Source: Mumia sp050632745 (GTDB lineage: Bacteria; Actinomycetota; Actinomycetes; Propionibacteriales; Nocardioidaceae). From it: DNA of 64,000 bases. Numbering within the stretch: position 1 is the first letter of the stretch; each line of letters starts with the position of its first letter. The position numbers were made by a program, and so were the translations under genes. The notes below the pieces were generated by a model. That model made no database searches. It saw nothing but the letters and a program-made list of their open reading frames with translations, and was not told the origin of the DNA. This document shows, piece after piece, positions 24,939 through 34,008 of this stretch. The stretch spans positions 434,001 to 498,000 of the forward strand of contig NZ_JBODSD010000003.1 of NCBI RefSeq assembly GCF_050632745.1, written 5' to 3'.

Positions 24939-24945
24939 TCTTGCC

Positions 24946-25821
24946 ATGAAGCCCGTACGACCCGCCCGTCTCGCCGCTCTCGCGGCCGCCTCGCTCCTCA
25001 CGCTCGCCGTGGGGTGCGCACCCGCCGAGGACAACGACGACGCCTCCAGCGACTCGACCACCGGCGCGTCTTGCGAGAAGGCCGACCTCCCGCTCAAGAA
25101 GGCCGGCACGCTCACCATCGGCACCGACTCGCCGGCGTACGAGCCGTGGTTCGTCGACGACGACCCGAGCAACGGCAAGGGCTTCGAGAGCGCCGTCGCG
25201 TACGCGATCGCCGACCAGCTCGGCTTCGCGAAGGACGAGGTGGCGTGGGAGGTCGTGCCGTTCAACACGAGCTACCAGCCCGGCCAGAAGTCGTTCGACT
25301 TCGACATCAACCAGATCTCGATCACCGAGGAGCGCGCCCAGGCGGTGACGTTCTCCGAGCCGTACTACAAGGCGGCGCAGGCGGTCGTGACGCTGGAGTC
25401 GAGCCCGTACGCGAAGGCCACGAGCTTCGCCGACCTCAAGGACGCGCAGCTCGGCGCGCAGGTCGGGACCACGTCGCTGACCGCGATCGACCAGATCGCC
25501 CCGACCAAGCAGGCCCGGGTCTACGACGACACCAACCAGGCCACCAAGGCGCTGGAGGTCGGGCAGATCGACGCCCTCGTGATGGACCTGCCGTCGGCGT
25601 TCTACACGACGGCCGCGGTGCTCTCCAAGCCCGGCACGATCGTCGGCCAGTTCCAGCCGGAGACCGGGCAGAGCGAGGAGTTCGGGCTGCTGCTCGAGAA
25701 GGGCAGCGAGCTCGTCACGTGCCTCGACGAGGCGATCACCACCCTGCGTGAGGACGGCACGCTCGCCGATCTCGAGAAGGAGTGGCTGTCTCAGACGACG
25801 GGCGTCCCCGAGCTGTCGTGA
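24946..25821 (+). CDS. Family 3 extracellular solute-binding lipoprotein (polar amino acid ABC transporter)
   Basis: A 291-residue precursor with lipobox TLAVGC near residue 25. The mature part shows the family 3 pattern: KAGTLTIGTDSPAYEPWFV, FDFDINQISITEERAQAVTF and SEPYYKAAQAVV, then DLKDAQLGAQVGTTS and EVGQIDALVMDLPSAFYTTA. It captures an amino acid or related ligand for the permease encoded next. The stop overlaps the permease GTG. The ligand is not predictable; placement next to the sulfonate genes makes a sulfur amino acid such as cystine plausible but unproven. Confidence 0.9.
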   Translation: MKPVRPARLAALAAASLLTLAVGCAPAEDNDDASSDSTTGASCEKADLPLKKAGTLTIGTDSPAYEPWFVDDDPSNGKGFESAVAYAIADQLGFAKDEVAWEVVPFNTSYQPGQKSFDFDINQISITEERAQAVTFSEPYYKAAQAVVTLESSPYAKATSFADLKDAQLGAQVGTTSLTAIDQIAPTKQARVYDDTNQATKALEVGQIDALVMDLPSAFYTTAAVLSKPGTIVGQFQPETGQSEEFGLLLEKGSELVTCLDEAITTLREDGTLADLEKEWLSQTTGVPELS

Positions 25822-26666
25822 GCACCTCCTGGGAGGTGAGCGAGCGCCAGCTCGAGCGGCTGGCGTTCCGGCGTCGGCAGGACCGGCGCCGGATGACGAT
25901 CGCGCTCGTGTCGACGACGGTGATCCTCGTCGGCGTCGCGCTGCTGGTGACCTCGGCGCCCGGGTGGGACCGGGTCCGCGAGACGTACTTCGACTGGGAG
26001 GACGCCAAGGAGTCGTTCCCGGAGATCGCGAAGGCGTTCGTCACCAACATCAAGGCGTTCCTGATCGCCGAGGTGCTGATCCTGGCGCTCGCGCTCCTCG
26101 TCGCCGTCGTCCGCGTCGTCCCGTCGGCGTGGATGGCGCCGCTGAAGGTCGTCGCCACGGTCTACACCGACGTCTTCCGCGGCACCCCGACGCTGCTGAT
26201 CGTGCTGCTGGTCGGCTTCGGCGTCCCGACGCTCGGCCTGCAGGGCACGACCAACGACCCGTTCTGGCTCGGCATCGTCGCGCTCACGCTCAGCTACGGC
26301 GCGTACGTCGCGGAGGTCATCCGCGCCGGCATCCTCTCGGTCCACCCGAGCCAGTGGGCGAGCGGGCGGTCGCTGGGGCTGTCGTACGCGAAGACCCTCC
26401 GGTACGTGGTGCTCCCCCAGGCCCTGCGCCGCGTGACGCCGCCGCTGCTCAACGACTTCGTGTCGCTGCAGAAGGACACCGCGCTGCTCTCCGCGATCGG
26501 CGTGCTCGAGGCGCTGCGGCAGGCGCAGATCTACTCCAGCCGCGACTTCATCTTCACGCCGATGGTCGTCGCGGCCGTGTTCTTCATCGTGGCGACGATC
26601 CCGCTCGCGCGGTTCACCGACTGGTTGTCGCTGCGGGCGGCGCGGCGACAGAGCGGAGCAGCATGA
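25818..26666 (+). CDS. Polar amino acid ABC transporter permease
   Basis: A 282-residue permease of the HisM/GlnP type. A charged N-terminal stretch (about 1-30) precedes the helices. The conserved segment TDVFRGTPTLLIVLLVGFG, the loop AEVIRAGILSVHPSQWASGR with ASGRSLGLSYAKTLRYVVLP, and ALRRVTPPLLNDFVSLQKDT are diagnostic. It begins with a GTG overlapping the upstream stop (GTGA) and ends in an ATGA overlap with the ATPase gene, so the three genes are translationally coupled. Confidence 0.93.
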   Translation: MSTSWEVSERQLERLAFRRRQDRRRMTIALVSTTVILVGVALLVTSAPGWDRVRETYFDWEDAKESFPEIAKAFVTNIKAFLIAEVLILALALLVAVVRVVPSAWMAPLKVVATVYTDVFRGTPTLLIVLLVGFGVPTLGLQGTTNDPFWLGIVALTLSYGAYVAEVIRAGILSVHPSQWASGRSLGLSYAKTLRYVVLPQALRRVTPPLLNDFVSLQKDTALLSAIGVLEALRQAQIYSSRDFIFTPMVVAAVFFIVATIPLARFTDWLSLRAARRQSGAA

Positions 26667-27397
26667 GTGCGTTGCTGGAGGCGCGTGGCGTCCGCAAGAC
26701 CTACGGCGCCCACGATGTCCTCAAGGGCGTCGACCTCGGCGTCGACACCCATCACGTGGTGTGCCTCATCGGTGCATCGGGGTCCGGCAAGTCGACGCTC
26801 CTGCGCTGCCTCAACCTGCTCGAGGTCGTCGACGACGGCGAGGTCTGGTTCGACGGGCGGGAGATCACCGACCCGCGCGTCGACGTCGACGACGTCCGTC
26901 GGGACATCGGGATCGTCTTCCAGGCGTACAACCTCTTCCCGCACATGTCGGTCCTGGACAACGTCACGCTCGGCCCGCGCAAGGTCCGCGGCGGTCGGCG
27001 CCGCGAGGCCGAGGAGAGGGCGATGGGGCTGCTGACCCGCTTCGGGCTCGCCGACCAGGCGCGTAAGCACCCGGACGCCTTGTCCGGTGGGCAGCAGCAG
27101 CGGGTCGCGCTCGTCCGTGCGCTCGCGATGGAGCCGAAGGTCCTGCTGCTCGACGAGATCACGTCCGCGCTCGACCCGCAGCTGGTGGGCGAGGTGCTCG
27201 AGGCCGTGCGCGAGCTCAAGGACGCCGGCATGACGATCGTGATGGCGACCCACGAGATGCAGTTCGCCCGCGAGGTGGCTGACGAGGTGCTCTTCCTCGA
27301 CGACGGCGTCGTCCGCGAGCGTGGGGCGGCCGAGCGGCTGTTCACCGACCCCACGGAACCGCGTACGCGCGAGTTCCTGGCGCGCCACCTGACGTAG
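26663..27397 (+). CDS. Polar amino acid ABC transporter ATP-binding protein
   Basis: A 244-residue ATPase of the GlnQ/HisP class: Walker A GASGSGKSTLLRCLN, Q-loop IVFQAYNLFPHMSVLDN, signature LSGGQQQRVALVRALAMEPK, Walker B LLLDEITSALDPQLV and ATHEMQFAREVADEV. All catalytic motifs are intact. It is the last gene of the binding protein-permease-ATPase operon and overlaps the permease stop by ATGA. Confidence 0.95.
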   Translation: MSALLEARGVRKTYGAHDVLKGVDLGVDTHHVVCLIGASGSGKSTLLRCLNLLEVVDDGEVWFDGREITDPRVDVDDVRRDIGIVFQAYNLFPHMSVLDNVTLGPRKVRGGRRREAEERAMGLLTRFGLADQARKHPDALSGGQQQRVALVRALAMEPKVLLLDEITSALDPQLVGEVLEAVRELKDAGMTIVMATHEMQFAREVADEVLFLDDGVVRERGAAERLFTDPTEPRTREFLARHLT

Positions 27398-27443
27398 CGG
27401 CGCGGTCGGGAATGTCTCCCCGCCCGGTGGACTTGACCTCATC

Positions 27444-28292
27444 ATGGTCGCCACGGGGTACGACGCGGAGCCGACGACGCTGGACGAGCTTCTCGGTGCG
27501 CTGCACTGGAGCGTGACCGGGTTCGCCCGGGAGGACCTGCGCGGCGGGGAGCCACGGCGCTATCACGGTGACGGGATGCGGTTCCACTACGTCGTCGACG
27601 GCGACGTCGTGGTGAGCCGCGACGGCGTCCGCACCGAGCTTCGGCAAGGGGCGTTCCTGCTCCTTCCGCGCGGCGGTGAGGCGCTCGTGCGCGCGACCAC
27701 GCCGACCACGCTCTACACCGGCGACCTCCGGCTCGAGATCTCCGACGGCGAGCGGCTGGTCCGCCTCATGCCGGACACGGTGCTCGCGTGCTGCTTCCGC
27801 GCCGCCGAGCCGGTGATGGAACCGTTGCTGGGGGCGATGGAGGACGAGGTACGCCGTGCGCGTCCCGGGTCGACCTCCCTCACGAGCCGGATCGCCAACC
27901 TGGTGATGGTCGCCGCGATCCGCCAGTGGGCCGAGTCCGGCTGCGGAGCGGCGAGCGGGTGGCTCGGGGCGATCCGCGACCCCCACGTCGCGAAGGCGCT
28001 GGCCGCCATCCACGCCGACCCCGGCTCGCCGTGGACGGTGGCCTCGCTCGCCCAGATCGCCAGCGCCTCCCGCTCGCAGTTCTCCGAGCAGTTCCGTACG
28101 GCGGTCGGCGACACCCCGGTGCGCTACCTGACGGCGGTCCGGATGCGGAAGGCCATGGACCTGCTCCGGTCGGGGTCGCCGTCGACCCACGTCGCGTTCG
28201 CCACCGGGTACGGCTCGGAGGCCGCGTTCAGCCGTGCGTTCCGCCGGCACACGGGGCTGTCGCCGCGGGCGTGGCTCCGCCAGCCCTCCTGA
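27444..28292 (+). CDS. AraC-family transcriptional regulator with cupin-type N-domain
   Basis: A 282-residue regulator. The N-terminal part has the AraC_binding_6-like pattern (FHYVVDGDVVVSRDGVR, then GAFLLLPRGGEALV). The C-terminal double HTH includes WTVASLAQIASASRSQFSEQ, GDTPVRYLTAVRMRKAMDLL, THVAFATGYGSEAAFSRAFR and the GLSPRAWLR end. Such proteins commonly control a neighbouring MFS exporter or oxidoreductase. It is convergent with the MFS gene at 28315-29511, whose promoter region has 21-bp-spaced direct repeats typical of AraC-type operators. No ribosome-binding site is obvious before the ATG. Confidence 0.92.
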   Translation: MVATGYDAEPTTLDELLGALHWSVTGFAREDLRGGEPRRYHGDGMRFHYVVDGDVVVSRDGVRTELRQGAFLLLPRGGEALVRATTPTTLYTGDLRLEISDGERLVRLMPDTVLACCFRAAEPVMEPLLGAMEDEVRRARPGSTSLTSRIANLVMVAAIRQWAESGCGAASGWLGAIRDPHVAKALAAIHADPGSPWTVASLAQIASASRSQFSEQFRTAVGDTPVRYLTAVRMRKAMDLLRSGSPSTHVAFATGYGSEAAFSRAFRRHTGLSPRAWLRQPS

Positions 28293-28314
28293 GTCCGGCC
28301 CTCCCGCCCGACGT

Positions 28315-29511
28315 TCACACCCGGCGCGCCGATCCCAGCAGCGCACCGCCCAGGACGGCGGCGACCCCGCCGACGACGAGCGCCGTACGGACGTCGAACG
28401 CGTCGACGACGAGTCCTCCCACCGCGGCGCCGAGGGCGATCGCGACCTGGAACGTCGCGACGAACAGCCCGCCGATGCTCTCCAGCCGGTCGGGTGCGAC
28501 CCGGGCGATCCACGTCTGGATGGCGGTCGGGATCGCGCCGAACGCGATGCCCCAGACGACGACCGCGGCGCCCGTGGCGGTGTACGAGGTGCCGGCGAGC
28601 GCGAGGGTCACCGTCGCGACGCCGATCAAGGCCGGGGCCGCGACGACGACGAGGCGCAGCCTCCGGTCGGCGAGAAGGCCGCTCGCGAGGTTGCCCACGA
28701 AGCTCGCCACCCCGTACGCCGCGAGCAGCACCGCCAGCCCGGTCGCCGTCAGCGCCGGGACCCGGTCGAGGGCCGGCCGCAGGTACGTGAAGCCCGCGAA
28801 GTGCCCACCCGCGACCAGCGCGGTCGCGACCATCCCAAGGATGACGATGCGTCGCCGCGCGGTCTCGAGCAGCACCCGCAGGGACCCGCTGACGGCGACC
28901 GGGAGACGAGGCAGCGTCACCAGCTGCGCGACGAGGGCGACGACCGCGGTCGCTCCTGCCGCGACGAAGACCCACCGCCAGCCCCACTGCTCACCGAGGA
29001 ACGCCCCGACCGGGACGGCGAGCACGGTCGCCAGCGAGACCCCCGAGTTGACCACCATCATCGCCCGGCCGAGGTGGTCGGCCGGGACGAGCTGGGCGGT
29101 GACCGCGAGAACCATCGCCCAGAACCCGGCGAGCGCGACGCCGAGCAGCAGGCGTGCCAGCAGGACGGTGACGAGTCCGGGACTGACCGCGACGAGGAGG
29201 TTCGAGAGGAGCGCGAGCGCGGTGAGCCCGATCATCACCGTGCGCCGGTCCACGCGTGGCAGGAGGAGTGCGAGCGTGGGTGCGGTGATCGCCCCCATCA
29301 CCGCGGTGGCCGTCACCGTCTGGCCGGCCATGCCCTCCGAGACGCCGAGGTCGGACGCCATCGGCGACAGCAGGCTCGCGGGGAGGAACTCGGCCGTCAC
29401 CAGCGTGAAGATGCCCAGCGCCAGCGCTCCGACCGCCCACCACGACGCCTCCGGCCCGGGGGTCTGGACGGTCGTCGTCGCCGAGCGGGGCTCTGTCTCT
29501 GCCGTGGTCAT
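28315..29511 (-). CDS. MFS transporter (DHA1, AraJ-like)
   Basis: A 398-residue membrane protein with about 12 hydrophobic helices and the MFS loop motif PRVDRRTVMIG between helices 2 and 3 and LLADRRLR in the second half. Near the start, GIFTLVTAEFLPASLLSPMA is typical of AraJ/YdhP-like drug or sugar efflux proteins. AGGAG lies 5 bases before the ATG at 29511; an upstream extension of the frame runs into repeats and is not used. Regulation by the convergent AraC-family protein is likely, through the direct repeats at 29568-29600. The substrate is unknown. Confidence 0.9.
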   Translation of the reverse strand: MTTAETEPRSATTTVQTPGPEASWWAVGALALGIFTLVTAEFLPASLLSPMASDLGVSEGMAGQTVTATAVMGAITAPTLALLLPRVDRRTVMIGLTALALLSNLLVAVSPGLVTVLLARLLLGVALAGFWAMVLAVTAQLVPADHLGRAMMVVNSGVSLATVLAVPVGAFLGEQWGWRWVFVAAGATAVVALVAQLVTLPRLPVAVSGSLRVLLETARRRIVILGMVATALVAGGHFAGFTYLRPALDRVPALTATGLAVLLAAYGVASFVGNLASGLLADRRLRLVVVAAPALIGVATVTLALAGTSYTATGAAVVVWGIAFGAIPTAIQTWIARVAPDRLESIGGLFVATFQVAIALGAAVGGLVVDAFDVRTALVVGGVAAVLGGALLGSARRV

Positions 29512-29567
29512 GGCACTCCTGTCCGAGGGGATCACCGCCATCGTGGGGCGGAACGCCGCCTGGGACT

Positions 29568-29600
29568 TGACCGATCGTCGGAGGGACGTGACCGATCGTC
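29568..29600 (-). promoter_or_regulatory. Direct repeats TGACCGATCGTC spaced 21 bp, candidate AraC-type operator
   Basis: Identical 12-mers at 29568-29579 and 29589-29600, 57-89 bases upstream of the MFS start. A two-helical-turn spacing is typical of AraC-family half-sites. Confidence 0.6.
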
Positions 29601-29606
29601 CGTGTC

Positions 29607-29656
29607 GGGGTCTCGATACGCGGCTCGCCCAGGGGCTCGCCGCTACTCGACCACCT
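29607..29656. repeat. Dispersed repeat, GGGTCTCGATACG family, single copy
   Basis: Runs from GGGGTCTCGATACG to CTACTCGACCACC with a central CTCGCCCAGGGGCTCG. It matches the copy at 10210-10256 at nearly every base. It lies between the MFS operator and the gene at 29770. Confidence 0.85.
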
Positions 29657-29769
29657 GTGGTGTTCGAGATGCACCAATTGTCGTAATACGTACCGTGGGG
29701 ACGGTGCGCCTGGCGTGGGGAAGTCGATGAACCTGTCGATGCGTCGGGCGGGCACCTGGGGGAAGCACC

Positions 29770-30738
29770 ATGTCTCGTACGCATCTCGGGCGTACGGCAT
29801 CACTGCTGGTGGCGCCGTCCGTCCTCGCTCTGGCCCTGGTCGCACCGGCGTCGGCGAAAGCGCCACCGACCCCGTCCGGGCTGCCCGCGGCGATCGAGGC
29901 CCCGGCCTCGTACGTCGGTCCGGTCAGCTGCGCGAAGCCGCAGAAGGGCACCGCCAGGCTCGGCGCGCTGCTCGTCGCGACCTGGCCGGTCACCAGCTGG
30001 TCCGCCGCCCGTGACTGCACCACGGCGACCAGCGAGCACCACGACGGGCGGGCCGTCGACTGGATGACCAACGCGCGGACCGCCAACGGCAAGAAGCGCG
30101 GGGACAGGCTGTCGGCCTGGCTGCTGCGCACCGACGCCCGCGGCAACGCGTTCGCGAACGCCCGCCGCCTCGGCGTCATGTACATCATCTGGAACAACAA
30201 GATCTGGTCGGCCTACCGCGCGGGCGACGGCTGGCGGGTCTACAACGGCTGCACCGCCAAGCGGCGCGCCGGCACGGCGTACGACACCACGTGCCACCGC
30301 AACCACGTCCACCTGTCGCTGTCGTGGGCGGGCGCGCGCGGCTACACCTCGTACTGGGACAAGACGGTGGCCGGCACGAACTACGGACCGTGCCGACCGG
30401 CCGACCTCAACTGGGCGGAGCGCTACACCGGGCGGCGCGCGATCCCGTGCCCCCGCTACCCGCGGGTCACGGCCGCGCCGGGCTCGTCGACGCTCCACCG
30501 GACGCTGGTCGCGTACTCCGGGCTGCGGATCACCTCCGGAACCCGAGGACCCGCCGTACGCGCGGTCCAGCAGGCGTTGCGCATCCCGGCCAGCGGCGTG
30601 TGGGACGCACGGTCACGGGCGACGATGCGCTCGTACAAGGGCGCCCGCCGGATGGGATCGAACGCGATCGTCGGGGCGCGGGTCTGGCGTGCGCTGCTCG
30701 CGCAGACGGCGCCGCGGCCGCCGGCGCCGATCGCGTGA
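29770..30738 (+). CDS. Secreted peptidoglycan-binding protein with M15-like domain
   Basis: A 322-residue exported protein: signal peptide to the APASA site near residue 29, a central domain (about 60-200) with SEHHDGRAVDWMT and CHRNHVHLSLSW, and a C-terminal peptidoglycan_binding_1 domain (about 245-310; ITSGTRGPAVRAVQQALRIP). The H-x6-D and H-x-H spacing fits the metal site of VanY/M15-like D,D-peptidase domains of the kind often annotated as ARB_07466-like. It probably acts on cell-wall peptides outside the cell. A Gly/Ala-rich GGGGGAAGC precedes the ATG. It is convergent with the lyase gene, whose stop is 6 bases away. Confidence 0.82.
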   Translation: MSRTHLGRTASLLVAPSVLALALVAPASAKAPPTPSGLPAAIEAPASYVGPVSCAKPQKGTARLGALLVATWPVTSWSAARDCTTATSEHHDGRAVDWMTNARTANGKKRGDRLSAWLLRTDARGNAFANARRLGVMYIIWNNKIWSAYRAGDGWRVYNGCTAKRRAGTAYDTTCHRNHVHLSLSWAGARGYTSYWDKTVAGTNYGPCRPADLNWAERYTGRRAIPCPRYPRVTAAPGSSTLHRTLVAYSGLRITSGTRGPAVRAVQQALRIPASGVWDARSRATMRSYKGARRMGSNAIVGARVWRALLAQTAPRPPAPIA

Positions 30739-30744
30739 GCGGGG

Positions 30745-32919
30745 CTAGCGCTTCTTCTTGACGACCTTGACGGCGCGGGTCACCGACACGGCCGGCTTCC
30801 AGCCCTTCGTGCCGCTCTTGGCCCGCACGACCACGCGGTAGCGCTTCGTGCCCTTGGAGGTCATCTTGACCTTGGTCGACACGCGGCCGTTCGTGGCGGT
30901 GCGCAGCGTCTTGACGGTCCGCCACTTGCCCTTGCGCCGCTCCTGCAGCACGACCTTCGCACGCTTGGCCGCGAGCCCGAGCGAGGTGACGCGCGCCGTG
31001 AAGCGAACCTTCTGACCGACCTTGACCTTGGCCTTCGACCGCGAGAACGCCACCTTGGCGGCGAGGCGAGCGAACGCGTTGACCGACGTCACGAGCGTGG
31101 TCGCGCGTCCGTTCACCGCGACGCGCAGCGCCGCCTTGCCGCCGACCGACGTCCGCGCGACGCTCGGGGTGCCGCTGCTGGTGAAGACGGTGACGACGCG
31201 TGCCGTCCTGCCGGTCGCCACGCTCACGGGCACCCGGACGACCGAGCCGCGGGTCGCCTTGCCGTACGACTGACCGAGCGTGCCCGCCGTCGTCGTCGCA
31301 CCGGAGACGCGCGGGGTGCCGCTCGTCAGGAAGCGGGCGCTCCTGGCGGTGCCGGTGGCGTCGGTGCCGGAGAGCGCGACGTAGCGTCCGCTGGTGCGGG
31401 CGCTGACGCCGGAGGGCAGCACCCACTGCTGCTGGATCGTGCCCGAGCGCTTCGTCGCGCGGACCAGGTCCTCGACGACCATCGCGTCGATCGCGCGGAG
31501 GTAGTAGACGCAGCGCGTGAGCTCGAACCCGCTGCCCGCGAGGTAGCCGGGGTCGTACACGCACGTGCGGTCGGTCCACGCCGACGTCGCCGAGACCTGC
31601 ACCCTGCCGTAGACCGAGCGGTTGGGGGTCCCCGGGGCGACGAGGGCGCTGTGCGCCGCGCGCTGCACGACGGCCGAGCGCAGGCTGGACCCGTTGTACG
31701 CGTACGGGCCGGGGTCGGCGACCCACGAGACGCCGTCGGCGTACATCGTCATCGACGTCGTGTCCGCGTGGCGGTGCGACGGGAGCGCGTAGCGGTCGGC
31801 GGTGCGCAGCGAGTAGAACGTCGACGACGTGTCCGTGCCGGCGACCCAGCCGGAGCGGCCGAACGCGTAGCCGCCGGCGTAGCGCCGGTAGAGCGCGCTG
31901 GGCTTGCGGCCCGTCTTGCCGGAGGTGCGGACCCACTCGGCCTCCGAGGTCGCGCTGAAGACGCCCGACGGGATCTTCTGGAGGTGCGTGTCGCCGATCG
32001 TCTCGAGGTAGCGGTCGGGCCGGCTCGCCTGCGCGTAGAACGAGCCGCGCGCGTTGAGCATGGAGGCGATCTTGCCCGCGGACGACGAGGCGCCGTACAG
32101 CGTGAAGACGTTGTAGGCGCGGTGCATGATCGTGCCGAGGTAGAGGCCGTACCCGGGCGCGCCCTCGAGGTCGGAGCCGTCGGCCTGGGCGAGCCTCTGG
32201 GCGACGTTCACCGTCTGGTCGCGCAGCTTCACGCGCTGGGCCTCGGTCCCGGCCTGCCGCGCGGCGGCGTACGCCGTGAGCTTGAGGTTCATCATCGTGT
32301 TGTTCCCGGACGTGCCGTACGCGAGCGCCTTGGTCAGCTCCACGCGCAGCTGCTTGGCGGCCCACGCCTTGTGCGTGGCCGACGGGTCCAGCCGGTTCAT
32401 GCAGACGAACGTGCCGATGCGGAAGCCGAGGTACTGGGGGTGGTTCTGCCAGTACGTGCGCTTCTTGACCGGGTTGTCCTTGACCCAGTCGACGACGATG
32501 GCGGTGAAGCGCGCGATCATCGCCTGACCCTCGGCGTCCCCGAGCGCCAGCCCCGTCTTGAGCAGCGGCAGCGCCCAGTGCAGCGAGTGCATGTAGCGGT
32601 CGCCCGCGAGGTCGAGCCCCGACTGCGGCGCCCACGACGGGTTGGCCGCGAGCCGCATGGTGCCGTACTGGCCCATGTCGACGGTGCCGCCCATGATCGC
32701 CCGCGCCCGGTCGACGTCGGCCCGCGTGAGGGAGCCGAGCGTGTGCATGTTCTCGCAGACGCCGTCGTAGCCCGCGGCAGCAGAGGCGGTGCTCGGGGCG
32801 GCGACGGTCTGGACGGCCACGACGCCGGTGAGGGCGAGCGCGCCGGCCGCGACGGCGCCGGTGAGGCGGCGGAGCGGGGGGAGGCGTCGGGAAACGGGGG
32901 TCTGGCTGGGGGACGACAT
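30745..32919 (-). CDS. Secreted heparinase II/III-like polysaccharide lyase
   Basis: A 724-residue exported protein. After the signal peptide (cleavage near residue 48, STASAAA) comes an all-helical alginate-lyase/heparinase N-domain (about 55-330, with SGNNTMMNLKLTAYAAARQA) and a C-terminal beta domain with PSHRHADTTSMTMYADGVSW, in which His382, His384 and Asp386 match the heparinase II/III H-x-H-x-D motif. Residues about 610-724 are a basic Ig-like tail with KVKVGQKVRFTARVTSLG. It likely eliminates uronate-containing polysaccharides; the exact substrate is not predictable. The basic tail may bind the cell wall or acidic glycans. Confidence 0.82.
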   Translation of the reverse strand: MSSPSQTPVSRRLPPLRRLTGAVAAGALALTGVVAVQTVAAPSTASAAAGYDGVCENMHTLGSLTRADVDRARAIMGGTVDMGQYGTMRLAANPSWAPQSGLDLAGDRYMHSLHWALPLLKTGLALGDAEGQAMIARFTAIVVDWVKDNPVKKRTYWQNHPQYLGFRIGTFVCMNRLDPSATHKAWAAKQLRVELTKALAYGTSGNNTMMNLKLTAYAAARQAGTEAQRVKLRDQTVNVAQRLAQADGSDLEGAPGYGLYLGTIMHRAYNVFTLYGASSSAGKIASMLNARGSFYAQASRPDRYLETIGDTHLQKIPSGVFSATSEAEWVRTSGKTGRKPSALYRRYAGGYAFGRSGWVAGTDTSSTFYSLRTADRYALPSHRHADTTSMTMYADGVSWVADPGPYAYNGSSLRSAVVQRAAHSALVAPGTPNRSVYGRVQVSATSAWTDRTCVYDPGYLAGSGFELTRCVYYLRAIDAMVVEDLVRATKRSGTIQQQWVLPSGVSARTSGRYVALSGTDATGTARSARFLTSGTPRVSGATTTAGTLGQSYGKATRGSVVRVPVSVATGRTARVVTVFTSSGTPSVARTSVGGKAALRVAVNGRATTLVTSVNAFARLAAKVAFSRSKAKVKVGQKVRFTARVTSLGLAAKRAKVVLQERRKGKWRTVKTLRTATNGRVSTKVKMTSKGTKRYRVVVRAKSGTKGWKPAVSVTRAVKVVKKKR

Positions 32920-33035
32920 AGGCCACCCATGGTGTCAGATGTCCGGTTCACGACGAAACACGCGTCACCGACCTGTGACCTTGTCACACCGGGCACGGCG
33001 GCGCCGTCGGAGGGGTGACGAGAGAGGAGAGCATC

Positions 33036-33980
33036 ATGCGTGTCTTCGTCGCAGGCGCCACCGGAGCGCTCGGCAGCCACCTCGTTCCCGCGCTGGTGAA
33101 GGCCAGTCACGAGGCGGTCGGCACGACCAGGAAGAAGGGGGGCGTCGCGAGGATCGAGGAAGCCGGCGCCACCGGGATCGTCATGGATCCGCTCGACCGC
33201 GAGAGCGTACGGTCCGCCGTGGCCGGGGCTCTCCCCGACGTGGTCGTGCACGAGCTGACCGCGCTGTCGGACATGACCGGCAACCCGAAGAGGTTCGACC
33301 GCGAGTTCGCGACGACCAACCGGCTGCGGACCGAGGCGACCGACCACCTGCTGGCGGCGGCGCAGGAGGTCGGGGCGCGACGGTTCGTCGCCCAGAGCTA
33401 CGCCGGATGGCCGACCGAGCGGCGTGGGTCGTGGGTCAAGACGGAGGAGGACCCGCTGGTCGACGACCCCGGCAGGGAGGCCCGCGAGTCGCTGGCGGCG
33501 ATCCGTCATATCGAGCAGGCCGTGACGACGGCACCCGGCATCGAGGGGCTCGTCCTGCGGTACGGCGCGTTCTACGGACCCGGCAACGGGCTCGCGCGGG
33601 GCGGCGCGATGGCCGAGATGGTGCGGCGAGGCCGGATGCCGGTCGTCGGCGGCGGCTCCGGCGTGTGGTCGTTCCTCCACATCGACGACGCGGCATCGGC
33701 GACGGTCGCGGCCGTCGAGCACGGCGCCCCCGGCGTCTACGCCGTCGTCGACGACGATCCGGCGCCCGTCTCGGAGTGGTTGCCGTACCTCGCCGAGCAG
33801 CTCGGGGGGCGCAGACCGCTGCGGCTGCCCGCCTGGGTGGCCCGGCCGCTCATCGGTGAGTTCGGCATCGCCATGATGACCACGGTCCGCGGCGCGTCCA
33901 ACGCGAAGGCGAAGCGCGAGCTCGGGTGGGCACCTGCGTACGCGAGCTGGCGGGAGGGCTTCCGTACGGGCCTCGGCTGA
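33036..33980 (+). CDS. NAD(P)-dependent epimerase/dehydratase family protein
   Basis: A 314-residue extended SDR protein. Rossmann motif GATGALGSHLV lies at residues 7-17. An active-site-like segment reads QSYAGWPTERRGSW, although the canonical Y-x3-K is not obvious, so it may be an atypical member. WSFLHIDDAASATVAAVEHG and ELGWAPAYASWREGFRTGL are typical C-terminal motifs. GAGAGGAGAGC before the ATG at 33036 decides that start; a GTG at 33015 lacks one. The substrate is unknown. It is followed 28 bases later by a PucR regulator gene. Confidence 0.85.
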   Translation: MRVFVAGATGALGSHLVPALVKASHEAVGTTRKKGGVARIEEAGATGIVMDPLDRESVRSAVAGALPDVVVHELTALSDMTGNPKRFDREFATTNRLRTEATDHLLAAAQEVGARRFVAQSYAGWPTERRGSWVKTEEDPLVDDPGREARESLAAIRHIEQAVTTAPGIEGLVLRYGAFYGPGNGLARGGAMAEMVRRGRMPVVGGGSGVWSFLHIDDAASATVAAVEHGAPGVYAVVDDDPAPVSEWLPYLAEQLGGRRPLRLPAWVARPLIGEFGIAMMTTVRGASNAKAKRELGWAPAYASWREGFRTGLG

Positions 33981-33996
33981 GCGGCTCGAGACCCCG

Positions 33997-34002
33997 TACA
34001 TT
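33997..34002 (+). promoter_or_regulatory. Leaderless-type -10 of the PucR regulator gene
   Basis: TACATT, then exactly 6 bases, then the ATG at 34009. Confidence 0.55.
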
Positions 34003-34008
34003 GCCCGC

